From the NCBI GenBank assembly GCA_027475525.1, contig JAMWFC010000073.1, forward strand, positions 645,791 to 709,790: DNA of 64,000 nt, written 5' to 3'. The notes beneath the pieces were generated by a model. The model was not told the origin of the DNA and made no database searches. It saw only the letters and a list, made by a program, of their open reading frames with translations. Origin of the DNA: Macrolepiota albuminosa. Taxonomy: Eukaryota; Basidiomycota; Agaricomycetes; Agaricales; Agaricaceae. Every line of letters starts with the position of its first letter. Positions within the stretch are counted from its first letter, which is position 1. Both the position numbers and the translations under genes were made by a program. Shown here one piece after another: positions 33,791 through 45,619 of the stretch.

Positions 33791-34018
33791 CAGCAATTAC
33801 GCCGCTCGCGTTCATTTTCTGGCTATCCCAACGCGCTAGCCGCCATTGATGATGAGCAACGACCATCCACTTATAATGAACTTACCATAGAGGTAAATAC
33901 ACACCCGCTGCCACTTGATGATGATTGTTTGGTATTGGAGGATGGACAGATCGATGAAGTGGCTGCAGAGGCTTTTGAGATATTAAGAGAGGTTCAGAAG
34001 ACATGGAGGTTTGGATGA
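33791..34018 (+). other. Candidate last exon of a plus-strand host gene
   Basis: An AG acceptor (GGAGACAG) precedes a frame reading QLRRSRSFSGYPNALAAIDD. It continues through STYNELTIEV and LEDGQIDEVAAEAFEILREV to QKTWRFG and TGA. Composition and the amphipathic helix look genuine. Upstream exons are not resolved; it begins just beyond the 5' side of the minus-strand gene. Confidence 0.35.
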
Positions 34019-34171
34019 TCCGGCATTTCTGCATACTGATTGAGTGCTGGTCTACACTGCTCGCACATGGTGTTGTTGGTATTTAAGATGTGTACCACAA
34101 GTGTATAACGTACATCATGGCCGCGCGAGACCTTTTTTGAGCCGTTCTAACCAGTTATACGTACACGCAAA

Positions 34172-34453
34172 TCACATGAAAGATTGTACATAAGGGCACG
34201 GCTCCCAAAAGGTACCACAATATCTTGCGTCATAAGTATTTGGAGCGGGGATGGAGCACCGATCTGGACCGTCGAATAGAGGCAGGGGTGCTGTTTCAAA
34301 ATGTGGTGAGGGATTTAAAGAGGGTGGTAGTAAATACGGGGAGCCGGGAATGAAAGGTGATGCAGACCGCGGTGTATGGGTGTAGGGACTTTGGCACCGG
34401 GGCGCGGAGGTAACAGGAGTGGTGGGTGGTTTATAAGCGAAAGGGCCTGACAT
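34172..34453 (-). CDS. Small Pro/Ser-rich hypothetical protein (93 aa)
   Basis: ATG 34453 (MSGPFAYKPPTTPVTSAP) to TGA at 34172. Rich in Pro, Ser and Tyr, with SP and TP dipeptides. It could be a first exon only. No homology recognised. Confidence 0.35.
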   Translation of the reverse strand: MSGPFAYKPPTTPVTSAPRCQSPYTHTPRSASPFIPGSPYLLPPSLNPSPHFETAPLPLFDGPDRCSIPAPNTYDARYCGTFWEPCPYVQSFM

Positions 34454-34795
34454 AGCGCGAAGTGGGAGCTAAAGTCAAGAGTGAACGTCTTGTGAGAAAA
34501 TCTTCAGGCGAGGCAGTCAGTCTTATCTATCTTGGTGCTGCCACCCTCGAAGACCGCGAAAACAACTCAACCAGTGTTCGTGCCTACTGCCCTAATAACG
34601 TCGTGTATATCATATCTAAGCAGTGACAAGATGGATGAGTGGCAAAGAGGTGGTTAAGGAAAGCAACGCTGTGCCCAAAATCGAGTTTTGATGCACGTGA
34701 CTGGACATCCAAAACAAGTAAACGGGGTGTATCAAAACACGGAAGACGACATAGTCTTACAGGTAGTGTATATTGTTAGAATCAATATCCTATAC
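34454..34795. other. No supportable gene
   Basis: Possible promoter space of the small gene to its left. Nothing else recognised. Confidence 0.3.
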
Positions 34796-34975
34796 ACCTA
34801 GATAATCACAGACAATATTAGTCTATGTCCTCAGTCCGTGATATAAACGACTATATTTGTACCTAGATAATCACAGACAATATTAGTCTATGTCTATGGT
34901 ACAATTAGTTATCGAGACTTGGTGAAGTAATATATCTAGCTCACCCTCAGTCCGTGATATAAACGACTGAGGGTG
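34796..34975. repeat. Direct repeat / half-hairpin / hairpin locus 2
   Basis: A 34-base direct repeat (starting acctagataatcacagac) stands at 34796-34829 and 34861-34894. The first copy runs into a half-site (tcagtccgtgatataaacga). A full hairpin follows with arms 34942-34952 and 34965-34975 (11-bp stem, 12-nt loop). Core and layout match locus 1, while the direct repeats themselves differ in sequence. Confidence 0.6.
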
Positions 34976-35641
34976 GTCTCTGTATTGTATCGTGTCTATA
35001 TACTATCATCATAACAATGGAGAGTTGAAACAAAGCAAATGTGAAAGAGAAATGAAATTGGCCTTGCGCACGTACGGTGTGATATCTGTGATCATCTGGA
35101 GTGCGACCAATGAATGTTGTATCTAGTCGGCCCCAACGTTTCGCACACGGACTGTGCCAGAAAGGCTAAAACTGTATGTGTATGATGATACAGTGAGAAT
35201 GAGGAGAAATTAGCCGGTATGAAGCTTCCTGTTTTCTAGAATGATTACTGGTGTGGTACAGAAATTGTCGGTGACAACAAACATTCTACTGGACTAACGG
35301 AGTGAGCATTGTGTCTGAGCTGAGCTTGGCAAACAGTTACGGGAATAGGCTGAAGAACATGACGCTAACATTTGAAGATTCCGACAATTTCTTTTTTGTA
35401 TTCTGCGATTTCCATGTGTGTCGTTGTTTCGTGGTTTATCATCTATCAATGAGCTTATGTATTGGGGTAAATTACTAATTGGACATTCTTATAATCCGGG
35501 CGGATGGCAAAACGCATTCACGACTCGTAGCTTCGCTTAAGGGTTTGTCTGTATCAGGAGACTTGATTGGTAGTATGTACCACCCGTCCTTCTAGCCGGC
35601 GCCAAGGAATGCCTTAACTAAAAGGGTCGCTTTGTCAATAC
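34976..35641. other. No supportable gene
   Basis: Intergenic sequence left of copia copy B. Its last five bases (aatac) would be the target duplication, whose partner is lost. Confidence 0.35.
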
Positions 35642-35863
35642 TGTTGAATGCCTACCGGTATAATGAGAAGCGCCCTTGTGCACGTGACCGTAGTATTATT
35701 TTCTTCCCGGTGTCGTTGTACACTTCATTCTGAAGTACAACGACACTAGGTATGTGTTAACTATGCAGTCAAATATATATTCATTCTGAAGTACAACGAC
35801 ACTAGCTGTCACACTACTCATTTAGTGTCTGTCCGTAACCGCTGCGTGTAACTTGCTTTAACA
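35642..35863 (+). repeat. 5' LTR of copia copy B (222 bp)
   Basis: TGTTGAATG to TTAACA. TATAATGAG and CACGTGACC match the copy A LTR. An inverted repeat has arms 35710-35720 and 35736-35746. The downstream arm is part of a 26-bp perfect direct repeat at 35724-35749 and 35780-35805. Confidence 0.88.
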
Positions 35864-35875
35864 GGTTATGGGCCC
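35864..35875 (+). other. Primer binding site of copia copy B (half-tRNA iMet type)
   Basis: ggttatgggccc, identical to copy A at 21-32. Complementary to the initiator tRNA-Met anticodon stem-loop with one weak position. Confidence 0.65.
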
Positions 35876-36017
35876 CGGCCCCACAGACTTACACTGAAGA
35901 AAGAATCTATTTTTGCTCCGTTAGTTAACGTTGCAGCATTAGCAAAATCCCTCCCCCATCAACTCAATGCCCACACAACTTCTCTCACGCATAAAGGCCC
36001 CGATACCGTTGCCAATC

Positions 36018-39000
36018 ATGGAAGACATCAGTCGTCAGTTGACACCAAGGCTTGGAACCATCAAATATACGGAATGGGAAAAGATCATGTTTGGATGGCT
36101 TATGTCAGTAGGTGGGGCACAGATTGTAACAGGGAAGAATTCCCACCACTCCTTGAGCCTGACAATGCAAACTCAATCAACGCCTGGAACTCTTATCAGC
36201 TACGTAGTGATCGTGCGGCTGGTGAGATATACCAGGGCTTGGATGAAGGAAACAAAATCCACGTCGATGCCATCCGAACTAAGCCGGCACTTATGTGGGA
36301 GAAACTTCAGGAAATCCATTCCAAATCCACCCCAAACGCTCGTTTCAACTCACTAAGTGACCTGTTTAACATATGCCTCCGCAAGAACAAGACACTCACA
36401 CAGCTCTGTACCCGGGTGAAGGGCACCATGCAGCGCATTCGTACCCTTTGGCCTCCCCCAATTGTCGGACCCGAGGGACTCTTGTCGCCGGCCTATACTC
36501 TAGAAATGCTCGACGATGAGCTCTGTTCGATGGCTATGCTTTGTGCACTTCCACACAAGGAATATGCCCCCTTCATATCTTCGGTGCTTATGCTAAATAA
36601 CCTTACCAATGGCGCAGTCAAAGAAGCCTTCCGAACTGAAGAAACGCAACGTGCCGTAGCTGAGAGTGACGCTGCAGCCGCTGCTGTTAGATCCATCACG
36701 TGCTACATTTGCGACAGAGCCCACAAGGTCACGGAATGCCCTATGCTCCCCGCTGCACGAGCGCTACCCAAGAAGGAGGACCCTAACTCCAAGAAGAAGA
36801 GAGGAGGACGCCGTGGTAATGCAAAGGCTGATGCAGCCAAAGCAGCCGACAAGCCGAAAATTGAGGAGGGCTGTGATGGCCCCGCTGTTAAAGCCGAAGC
36901 CGCAGTTTGTAGATCTTCTCTGTCGATGAACACCCCTTCTGACGTCCTGTGGAACACAGACTCAGGCACCACGAGTTCTATGATGCCGCATCGAGAATGG
37001 TTTCTGCCAGACTTGTGTGCCAATACATCTTGCTAACAACACCACGGTATATTCAGTCGGAAAGGGGTCGATCAGATTCAGGCCACGAGGGATGGGTCAT
37101 GATGGGAGGCCACTTAACAATGTTATTTTCACCGATGTTCTTTTTGTACCTGAATTGACCAACAATCTGCTGTCCATCACCACCCTCGCCGTGCACCGCA
37201 GCTTTGTGGTAACGTTTCAAGAGCGCAAGGTCTTGTTTGCCATTGGAAATGACCTGATATTCACTGCCACTGTCGGCAAGAACCTAACCTCCTACCTTGA
37301 TGGCGAGACTCTCATTTTGTCCCCTGCGCACGCAGCCAACGCAACCTATGTTGGCCCGACATCTTCCGTGAGGGTCGACAGATCACTTCTGCATCGAAGA
37401 ATGTGTTACCTTGGAGCTGACAGGCTGGAGCAGCTAATTAGGAACAATCTTACGCATGACCTGTGGTTGTCGTCTGATGCTCCACTGCCATGCATGTGTG
37501 AGCCGTGCCTTCAAGGGAAACAGCACCGCGCGCCCTTCCCACACACCGCAGATAGGGCACCAGAAGTTCTCGGGAGAGTCTTTAGCGATGTCCACGGTCC
37601 AATGCAAGTCGGAGGACACCTGTCGAACTGTAAGTGGTGGATAACGTTCATCAATGATAGCACAAGGTGGATGGAGGCTCACGATATGTATCGGAAAAGC
37701 AATGCGTTGGCTGCTTTCAAGACTTACAAAGCCCAGGCTGAGCGGCATGCGGAGCGACCGATCAAGTGCGTCCACTTTGATAAAGGCAGCAAATACACAT
37801 CGAACGATTTTCTTGGGTATTGTAAGTCTGAGGGTATACGCGTTGAGTTCACAAACACGGCAACACCACAGCAGAATGGCATAGCAGAGCGCATGAACCG
37901 GACCATTGAGGAAAGCATCACTGCCATGCTGTCAGAGGCAAATCTTCCCTCAAGCTTCTGGACATACGCTTTGAGTGCATATAGACACGTACATAATTGC
38001 TGCCCTACATCTGCCCTACCCCGCAACATAACGCCATTCGAAGCCTATAAGGGGAGGAAGCCGTGCATAGGACACCTTTGGGTGTTTGGATGCGCTGCTT
38101 ATGTCCTTGTCAGCTGGGAGAAAAGGCGAGGACTCGATGGACATTCTCTACCGGGCATTTTTGTGGGGTACCCCGACAACCACGTCGGGTGGAGGGTCTA
38201 TATTCCCAAAACAAGACAGGTTGTCGTCTTCAGAGACGTTGTGTTCAATGAGTCGCGTTTTCCAGGCCTCTCCCTTGTGGACACGCCTCAGCCACCACTC
38301 CATATTTTTAACACATTCCCTGACTACGATGACTACGTCGCTGGCAAACCTGATGGGTACGCCGAGCCCTCACAAGCTGCTGCCAATGGCCCGACCTCCT
38401 CAACAAAACACCAGCCAGATCCTGGCCACGACGGTCATCCAATTCCACTCGACAACAGCAACGGAGTTTCAGATCCGACAACAGGTATTTCCGTTTTGGT
38501 GGGAGACAACCCTGTTTTGGTAGGAGATATTCCCATTTTGGTGGGAGACACGGGACCAGAGCAGGAACCTCCCAGGGTGTGGCAACCGCACAGGCCTTGA
38601 CCCTTGCCACCACCACGCGAACCAAGCCAACACACACGGATACCCACGCATGGGCCTAACGCTGGCTACTACAATGCTGTCGAGCGCTAAGATAGTTGCG
38701 AATCACCGCTTGTTTGAGAACCACTGCCACCACCACCACCTTCACCCTTTCCTGAGCTACCCCCGGAGCAACCCCCTTGGGAGGTCAACGTTGGCAATGC
38801 TGACGCCCAAGGGGAGCAGGAGGTAAACCTCGTCCTCAATGTTGAGTCCGATGAGGCCTTACTTCTCGCTGGCCGGGCCTTCATGGAGTGCGGCATCAGT
38901 GGTGACGGCTACGGTGCCATACATGCCAACATGGCCTGGGCATACAAGGTTGGTGCTCACGATACAAATCCATGTTCCTACCGCGAGGCAATGGCTGGTG

Positions 39001-40588
39001 ACAACGCCGCCGAATGGCATAAGGCGATGGTAGATGAGATGAACGCATTGAAAAACAACGGTACATGGCGTGCAGTATACCTTCCAGTGGGTCGAAAGGC
39101 CATTGGCTCCAGGTGGGCTTTCATGGTAAAGCACCTACCAGATGGCGCCATCGACCGCTTTAAGGCTCAGGTGGTTGCCCAAGGCTTTAGTCAGCGCCCC
39201 GGTGTCGATTTTGATGAGACATTTGCACCGACAGCCCAATGGGCAGCTGTATGCACCGTCTTGGCTCTGGCTGCTGTTGAGGATCTGCATCTTGAGTCTG
39301 TCGACATCTCCTCCGCTTTCCTACACAGCGTCATCAATACTGAACTTTATATGAAGTTCCCTGAGGGTTTTCCTGAAGAGGTACCTGCCGACGTCCAGCG
39401 CAAGCCAGGTGAGGGGGACGCGTGTGCAAAGCTGGAGCGTGGGATCTATGGGCTTCGACAGGGTGCAAACCTGTGGAACAAGCGCCTCCATCAGGTGCTG
39501 GTCAAGCTCAGATTTGCCCGTATTACCTTGGACCCCTGCATTTACGTCTATCTCCAGGATGGCGTCCGCATCATTATTCCCATTCATGTTGACGATATGA
39601 CTCTTGCTTCCAAGTCCTGGGCTGCTATCCTTAAAGTCATCACCGAGCTTAGGCAGTACTTCAAGTTGTGCCACCTTGGGCCCATGTCAGGGCTCCTTGG
39701 TGTCGCTGTGACCCGCGACAGGCCCAAATGAAAGCTGTGGATCGATCAGAGGGCTTACACTATAGAGGTCCTGTCTTGTTTCAACATGTTGGATAGTAAG
39801 GCAGTTGCTACCCCGTTCGACCCTAGTGCTCGTCTCTCAAAGGCAGACTCCCCACGGACACCAGAGGAAGTCGAGGAGATGCATGACGTCCCTTACATTC
39901 AGGCTACAGGTGCGCTGCTTTATCTGGCCATGTGCACATGTCCAGATATAGCATACGCGGTGGGAGTACTATGTCGGTTCAATGCCTGCCCAGGACCGAA
40001 GCATTGGAAGGCCGTGAAACACCTAATGTGATATATTTGTGGTACCCTGGACTACAAGATAGAGTACTCCGCTGATGCAACTACTTCGTCCCCCTCCCAC
40101 TTCCTCGCATACGCTGACGCTGATCATGGCGGTAACCCTGACAATGGTCGCTCCACCACTGGCTCAGTCCTCACTGTTGCCGGAGGCGCTGTCAGCTGGA
40201 TGTCAAAACTGCAAACTATCGTAGCCCTGTCAACCACGGAAGCGGAATTCGTCGCAGCAAGTGAGACCGGCCGTGAGCTCTGCTGGCTCCGGAATTTCCT
40301 AGCGGATATAGGCACGCCTCAATCTTCACCGCTCGTTCTAAACCTGGACAATCAATCAGCAATCCTTGTATCCAAACAGCCGGAGCACATGGGTCGCCTC
40401 AAACACCTCGACCGTCACTGGTTCTGGCTCAGACAGGCCGTTTACGATGGCAAGATCAAGCCCGCATACATTTCGTCTGACGACATGGCAGCCGACCTCC
40501 TCACAAAGCCCTTAGCTTGTGACGTTGTTGATAAGCTCCGGAGGAAGATGGGACTCGTAGGCAAATTTTCTAGGCAAGACTTGCAGTG
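36018..40588 (+). pseudogene. Ty1/copia gag-pol (copy B), cut at its 3' end by Ty3 element B
   Basis: Starts ATG 36018 (MEDISRQLTPRL). Gag UBN2-like region (FNSLSDLFNICLRKNKTL) and knuckle CYICDRAHKVTEC (one residue shorter than the usual spacing; copy A agrees). Protease WNTDSGTTSS. Integrase zinc site with the second His changed to Tyr (HRRMCYLG; copy A keeps HWRMCHLG). DDE in FSDVHGP, FDKGSKYTS and QQNGIAERMNRT. RT with IHVDDMTL. RNase H STTEAEF and LLTKPLA. Breaks: 1-base loss near 36134, a deletion near 37013, frame loss near 38600, and TGA at 39729-39731 and 40029-40031 where copy A or the family has Arg. A 7-residue tandem repeat (VLVGDxP, three units) lies near 38494-38560. No 3' LTR, because element B starts at 40589. 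Confidence 0.9.
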
Positions 40589-40822
40589 TGTAGCGTAGTC
40601 CGCTATGTGGCGTTGGCCACATAGCTTTTACTTACTTTAGTAGTCCATAATATATTATATTATTATAATATATTATTATTATTTACATTAGTATAAATAG
40701 TTTTCACTTGCTGCTTACTAAGCAGCTTATATTCTTGTATTACACTACAGTGACAATAGACCGGACTGGTCTGATTCTGTGCAGTGTGATCTTAAGCTCA
40801 CAAACACCGTAACTTCGTTACA
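40589..40822 (+). repeat. 5' LTR of Ty3 element B (234 bp)
   Basis: TGTAGCGTAG to GTTACA, homologous in reverse to both LTRs of element A. A perfect hairpin stands at 40602-40625 (stem 10, loop 4) near its start and a smaller one at its end. Confidence 0.88.
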
Positions 40823-40929
40823 TTTTTTTGAATCCGCCAGCTAGGATCTATTGCCTAGCACCCGATGTCAGTCGCTGAGTTCGTTGACAGAACTCTATCA
40901 GCTTCTCGAGCTTCTTGCACAGCCACACC

Positions 40930-43900
40930 ATGCAAATTTCAAACAGGGAAACAATGAGTAATCCCATACCTGCAGTTTCCACTGACGGCGGGTGGAATGT
41001 CCACGATCTATGGGGAGACCCAGCAGACACCCAGGACACGTCAGCGACCAATGCGGGTCAGGCGAGACCGAAGGCTCAAGACCGAGGTCGGAGCACCGAC
41101 CTGACCAGGAACAAAGGCGAGGCCCGGAGAGCTGAGAGCTCACAGCAGGACAGTCAGCAACGTCTCCAGGATAAGATGCCAGGGGGATTAACTCCCCCAG
41201 TTATGCAGCTGCCAGGAGGACTGCAACGGTCTAGCTCATCCAAAGGGCCCCCTGAGGACGGCCAACAGTTGACAGGCGCCTATGGTGCCCCAGGAGACAC
41301 CGAATTGTCGGTACGGGCTGGGAAAGCTTTCCCTTCAAACTGGAGTAGTGGGACCAGGCGGCCCACAGTGGGCCCAATGCCTTCTAAGATAGCAGAAGCC
41401 CACATAGAAGAGGTACCGGAGGAGGCTGCGAGCCCTGAAGTGTCCCATGCGGAAAACCAATTCCCACGCACACCAGCGGTAGAGGAAGCTCAGGAGGTTG
41501 TAGAGCTTCCAGAGGAGGTGATTGAGTTGTCAAGTGACGACGTCGGAGCAGAGGAGCAGCGGCTGAAAACCGTGTACACCGTGTGCTTGCAGGTGTTCTG
41601 GGACTTGCACCCAGAGGTGATGAAATACACCACCCAAGCGCAACTCGAGCGCTACGCGTCAGCACATATAGTAGCACTTAGACGACAAGGGCACGAAGTG
41701 CCCAATGTATTCAGTACGAAATATACTGATTTGATGGTGAGAGTGCTCACTATGGAGCTGCAAATGTATGTGCAGCGTAAGGCCACACGGCAATCGGGGG
41801 TCTCGACCCCCTGGAGCCACACATCCAAGGAATGCTCAGCACAACGCAATCAAGACGTCGGAATCGAGCTAGTGGAAGCACTAGCACGGGCACAAGAAGT
41901 GCCCAAAGTAAGACCGGTGAGTACTTTTTATACTCCAGCAGGACAAGGGTGGCGTGAGGAGCCCCCGCACATGCATAACCAAGACCGTAGGACAGATATG
42001 TCAGGTCCGGATGGGCACGATAGTACTGTGCTCAAAGTGGAGAGCGAGGCATCTGTGATGCCGCGCGTGCCCATGGCCAAAACGTTGAGCGACAGAGTCG
42101 CGTATCAACGCATGCGCAATGGCGACCTCAGGACTAAGGGACAATCCCTTATCAACAATCAGGGCATCATATTCAAGGGCACTAAGCCCATTGACAAGAT
42201 GCATTGTCAATTTGTCACGCAGGGTCAGGAGAATCAAGCTTCTCCAGGTCCAGGGCGGCGCAATGATCATGATTGAGGAGACTTCCTCGATCGAGATGGC
42301 GCCACGAGACGTGATGTCCCTGGTAACAGCCGGGATGACAGCCCTGGGTCGATTCCTTGAGACAAGGGCAATTATGCCCACAGTCGAGGAGGCTCGGGAT
42401 GTCCTCCGCAAGGTGGACGAGGGAAGTCGCTTCCCCAAGCCGCTGATTTGGCGACTAGATCCCCAGGTCAGCGGGAGGCCATTCGAATGCATCGTGAAGC
42501 CATGCACAATTGCCTGCATTGAGTAGTTGATGATGCCCTGGGCGTAACCTTACGGTTACCAGATGGAGTGAAGCTGCATAAAGCAGACAGTAGGCATATT
42601 TGCGCCTATACAGGCACGTCCAAGTTCAGCGACCTGGAAGATTGGGCGATGGATGTATGCACCCATCTTGCCATGTGCTTATACGGAGGTGACCGTATGG
42701 AACGAGAACGAATCTTTGTTCTGCCTGAGTTCTTGGCTGAAGAGGCCATGGGTTGGTTTCGACGGGCAGTATTGCACGTCAACCGTGTCCAATATGACTG
42801 GACATTCAAAGGAGTCCTTACTGGACTGTACGATCGATTCGTACACCCCTCAACGCTCCAGGATGCACGGCGGGACTTCCAGTCCGCCAAGTACACCGAG
42901 AAGTTGGGGGTACAAGGGTTCTATGATACCCTTAATGACCATGCCCAGAACATGGCTGTTTACCCGGACGGGTATACAATGCTTGAAACGTTCTTGGATG
43001 GCATTCCAGCAGACATGCACCGCTATTTGATACGTGAGGATGGATTGTCCCCAGAAGTCAACGATGTGGAAGAATTTGTGGCATATGCCATCCAGTATGA
43101 GCAGTCTCTGAAGACTGCTAACCACTACAAACACCGGAGTGGACACAAAGGGGGACCCAGGCGACTACCGCCTGGTGGGACACCCTCACGGGGTCAGCAT
43201 GTAGGGACCTTCTTGGCCAAAAAGACCAATTTGGACCGTGACTGCAACACGTGGTTTGTTGTATGCAGAACCCCTGCTGCAAACCGAGGGCGGAGCTGCC
43301 CACGCCCAGAGCAGGTGCTGGACGGAGAACGTCCTAAACCAAGGCCGGACTTCAAGCCAGCCAACCCACCGGGGCAGGCAGGGACTTGTTTCGCGTGTGG
43401 CCAACCAGGCCACTACGCTACCAACTGCCCTGCGAAGCCAGGTACCCCGAGGAAGGGGTATACACCCCGCGCCCACCTTCGAGCTGCACATACTGCAGCT
43501 GCGAGTGGGAGTGATGGAGACGTATCTGCCGAATCTGAGGCAGAGCACCCCACAAACGACCAGGAGCCCCCAGAGGAGGCATCGGGCGCCGAGCCCGAGA
43601 GTGTGGTTGTGGAGGGGGAGGAGTATGTCAGAGTCGACGTATATGACAACGCCTACGACAATGAGTACTACAGTCGCGACAGCGACTCCAAGTGCCTAGC
43701 GGCGATGACAGATTGGCCATCCACAAATGATCCCAAACGGAATAACGTGGTTCGGATGAAGAAGGTGACTCTTCGTCGTGCAGAGGGCACTTTACAGCGC
43801 CCTATATTGAAATGAGCAGACAAGGAGTGCCTGGTCTTGTATGTGGACGTAGACGGCCACAAGGCATGGACCCTATGGGACTCTGGAAGTACTACATCGG

Positions 43901-44217
43901 GCATAACGCCCCAGTTCACCCATGTGTACAGAATATCCGTGCAGGAGTTGGATACGCCATTGGCATTACAGCTGGGCACCGTAGGGAGCCGAGCCATGGT
44001 ACAGTATGGGACAAATGTGAATGTCCAAATGCCGGGCTCACGTAGCCGGGAATACATGGATGTAGTGAACTTTGATTGCTACGATATGATACTGGGAATG
44101 CCATTCATGCGGCGTAATAAAGTCATATTAGACTTTGACCATTGTCAGGTGCTAGTGAATGGGAAAGTGATTCCAGCCGAGCGAGCTACAGCAGACGATA
44201 CGGATAATTGTCTGTGA
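40930..44217 (+). pseudogene. gag-protease of element B
   Basis: ATG 40930 (MQISNRETMSNPIPAV). The single frame runs through Gag (VLHVNRVQYDWTF), the knuckle CFACGQPGHYATNC and the retropepsin WDSGSTTSGI, then YDMILGMPFM. It ends at TGA CGT (44215-44217). In-frame TGA codons at 42274-42276, about 42522 and 43813-43815 face CGA/CGG or CAA in element A, while A's own stops are intact Arg here. It carries about 80 gag codons (41650-41890 region, VALRRQGHEVPNVFSTKY) that element A lacks. Confidence 0.85.
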
Positions 44218-44466
44218 CGTCATTGCACTATGGAGAAATGCAAGGACTCTCCATGACTTGGCCGGTGCAGAGTGCCGACCATGGAGGATGGGGAGGAGGA
44301 AGTGCAGGCTATGCCTGGACTGAGCGCAGACCACAACGTGGTAATGATGAGCAAGGAGGAGTATCAAGCCTCCAAGAGGAGCAACGAGCAAATAATTGCT
44401 CCTGAGATTTGAGGCACAAGGCCTCCAGACAAACGCCATCAAAAGGTGAGATGACGGGAGGACTCA

Positions 44467-45235
44467 GTGGATGTATGTCCACCTACGTCCTCACAAGTCA
44501 AGTTGGAAGACTTGAAAGACAGCATCCGAGAGGTGGAAGCCTCAGAAGAGGGGGACACACGGTCCCTATGGGAGCGACCAGCCCCCCTGCCAGAGTACGA
44601 CTGGGCATACGACCTCCGAATGCCGCAAGAGTGGAACGAGCTGGTGGCAGCCATGTGTGCGCAAAATGCGCACCAGAGACGGATGACCGTCAAACCAGCG
44701 TATCGTCAGCCAGCCTCGGACGAGGTGTCCGTAGCGTACTCACTTGTACGTGAGGGAAGAAGCCTCGTGGCTTTTAAGGCAGCAGCAGCAGATTCTCCGC
44801 TGAGACTACATATACCCGATGACAGTGTCAATCAAGTGCTCGCCATGCGCGAGCAGTATGCGCCGCCGCCTCGGCCACCCTCAGAGACAGTACCATTGTG
44901 AGTGATTGTGACTCAAAGTTCACATCTCAGTGGTGGAGGGAACTCCACAAACTGCTAGGAGCTCGACTCCTCATGTCGACGTCCTTCCATCCTCAAACGG
45001 ATGGGCAGACAGAGCGGGCTAACCGCAGTATAGGTCAAATTCTGAGGGCAGTTGTTTGCCCTGACCAACAGGACTGGGTGGACTGGTGTCCACTCACTGA
45101 GTTCGCAATTAATGCGAGTATCTCAGATACCACAGGGTATGCACCCTTTGAACTCAACAGAGGGTACTTGCCCTCCATGCTGCAGGAAGTTTGTGCTGAT
45201 ACGGTAGCTCACAGCGGAGTTGTCGAGTTTGCCAG
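44467..45235 (+). pseudogene. Internally deleted pol of element B
   Basis: N-terminal pol (MDVCPPTSSQVKLEDLKDSI) runs to about 44888 and is then joined directly to the integrase core (SDCDSKFTSQWWREL). Compared with element A, everything from about 22100 to 19760 (RT, RNase H, integrase zinc site) is missing. It keeps FHPQTDGQTERANRS with the catalytic Glu that element A lacks. It stops at 45235, where element C begins. Confidence 0.88.
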
Positions 45236-45427
45236 TGAAACAATGTCAAGTATAAGATTTAGCCTTACGGTCACACCAACAGAACCAGATCGATATTCGA
45301 TTCTAGTACTACGAGTATGACAGTAAAATTGGCTGCCTTATGTAAGGCAGCCAGCATGTATGTAGAGTAATAATAATTAATTAATATAAGTGTATATTAA
45401 TTAACTAACTAAGTATTATCTGTTACA
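45236..45427 (-). repeat. 3' LTR of Ty3 element C (192 bp)
   Basis: Plus coordinates TGAAACAATG to CTGTTACA. It contains a perfect hairpin at 45331-45352 (stem 10, loop 2) and an A/T-rich palindromic stretch near 45370-45410. The integrase reading of element B stops exactly at its left end (gccag). Confidence 0.82.
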
Positions 45428-45527
45428 TGCCCCCCTTTGAGACTGGTACCCAGTCTCGATGTAAGGGGGGACACGTTTTTGTCCGGGTCACTAATTAAGT
45501 CAATGTGGAGGATCGCTGATCCTCCAC
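45428..45527 (-). promoter_or_regulatory. Polypurine tract and two hairpins next to the 3' LTR, element C
   Basis: tgccccccttt (complement of AAAGGGGGGCA) abuts the LTR at 45428-45438. Hairpin 45439-45457 (stem GAGACTGG, loop 3) adjoins it and hairpin 45505-45527 (stem GTGGAGGATC, loop 3) lies about 50 bp further in. Element A has a shorter hairpin in the same place (near 15596-15610). Confidence 0.6.
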
Positions 45528-45619
45528 GGCTCAAAAATGTCCAAGTCATCTGTCAAAAAATACAACGCCGACGTTAACCGACAGTATGAATTGAAAAGGA
45601 GATGAGCCGCCTACGAAAT

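Larger units (their letters stand above)
40589..45235 (+). mobile_element. Ty3 element B (same family as A), deleted and cut by element C
   Basis: 5' LTR 40589-40822, gag-pro, start of pol, an internal deletion of about 2.3 kb at about 44889, then the integrase core. It is broken at 45235 by the LTR of element C; the remainder would lie beyond the window. The left junction with copia copy B is at ttgcagtg/TGTAGCG. The gag-pro region is nearly identical to element A. Confidence 0.88.

Noticed and set aside
40823..40860. tRNA 3'-end primer site for elements A and B
   Set aside because: The bases after the LTR (tttttttgaatccgcc) do not start with TGG and I could not match a tRNA; self-priming cannot be shown from here.
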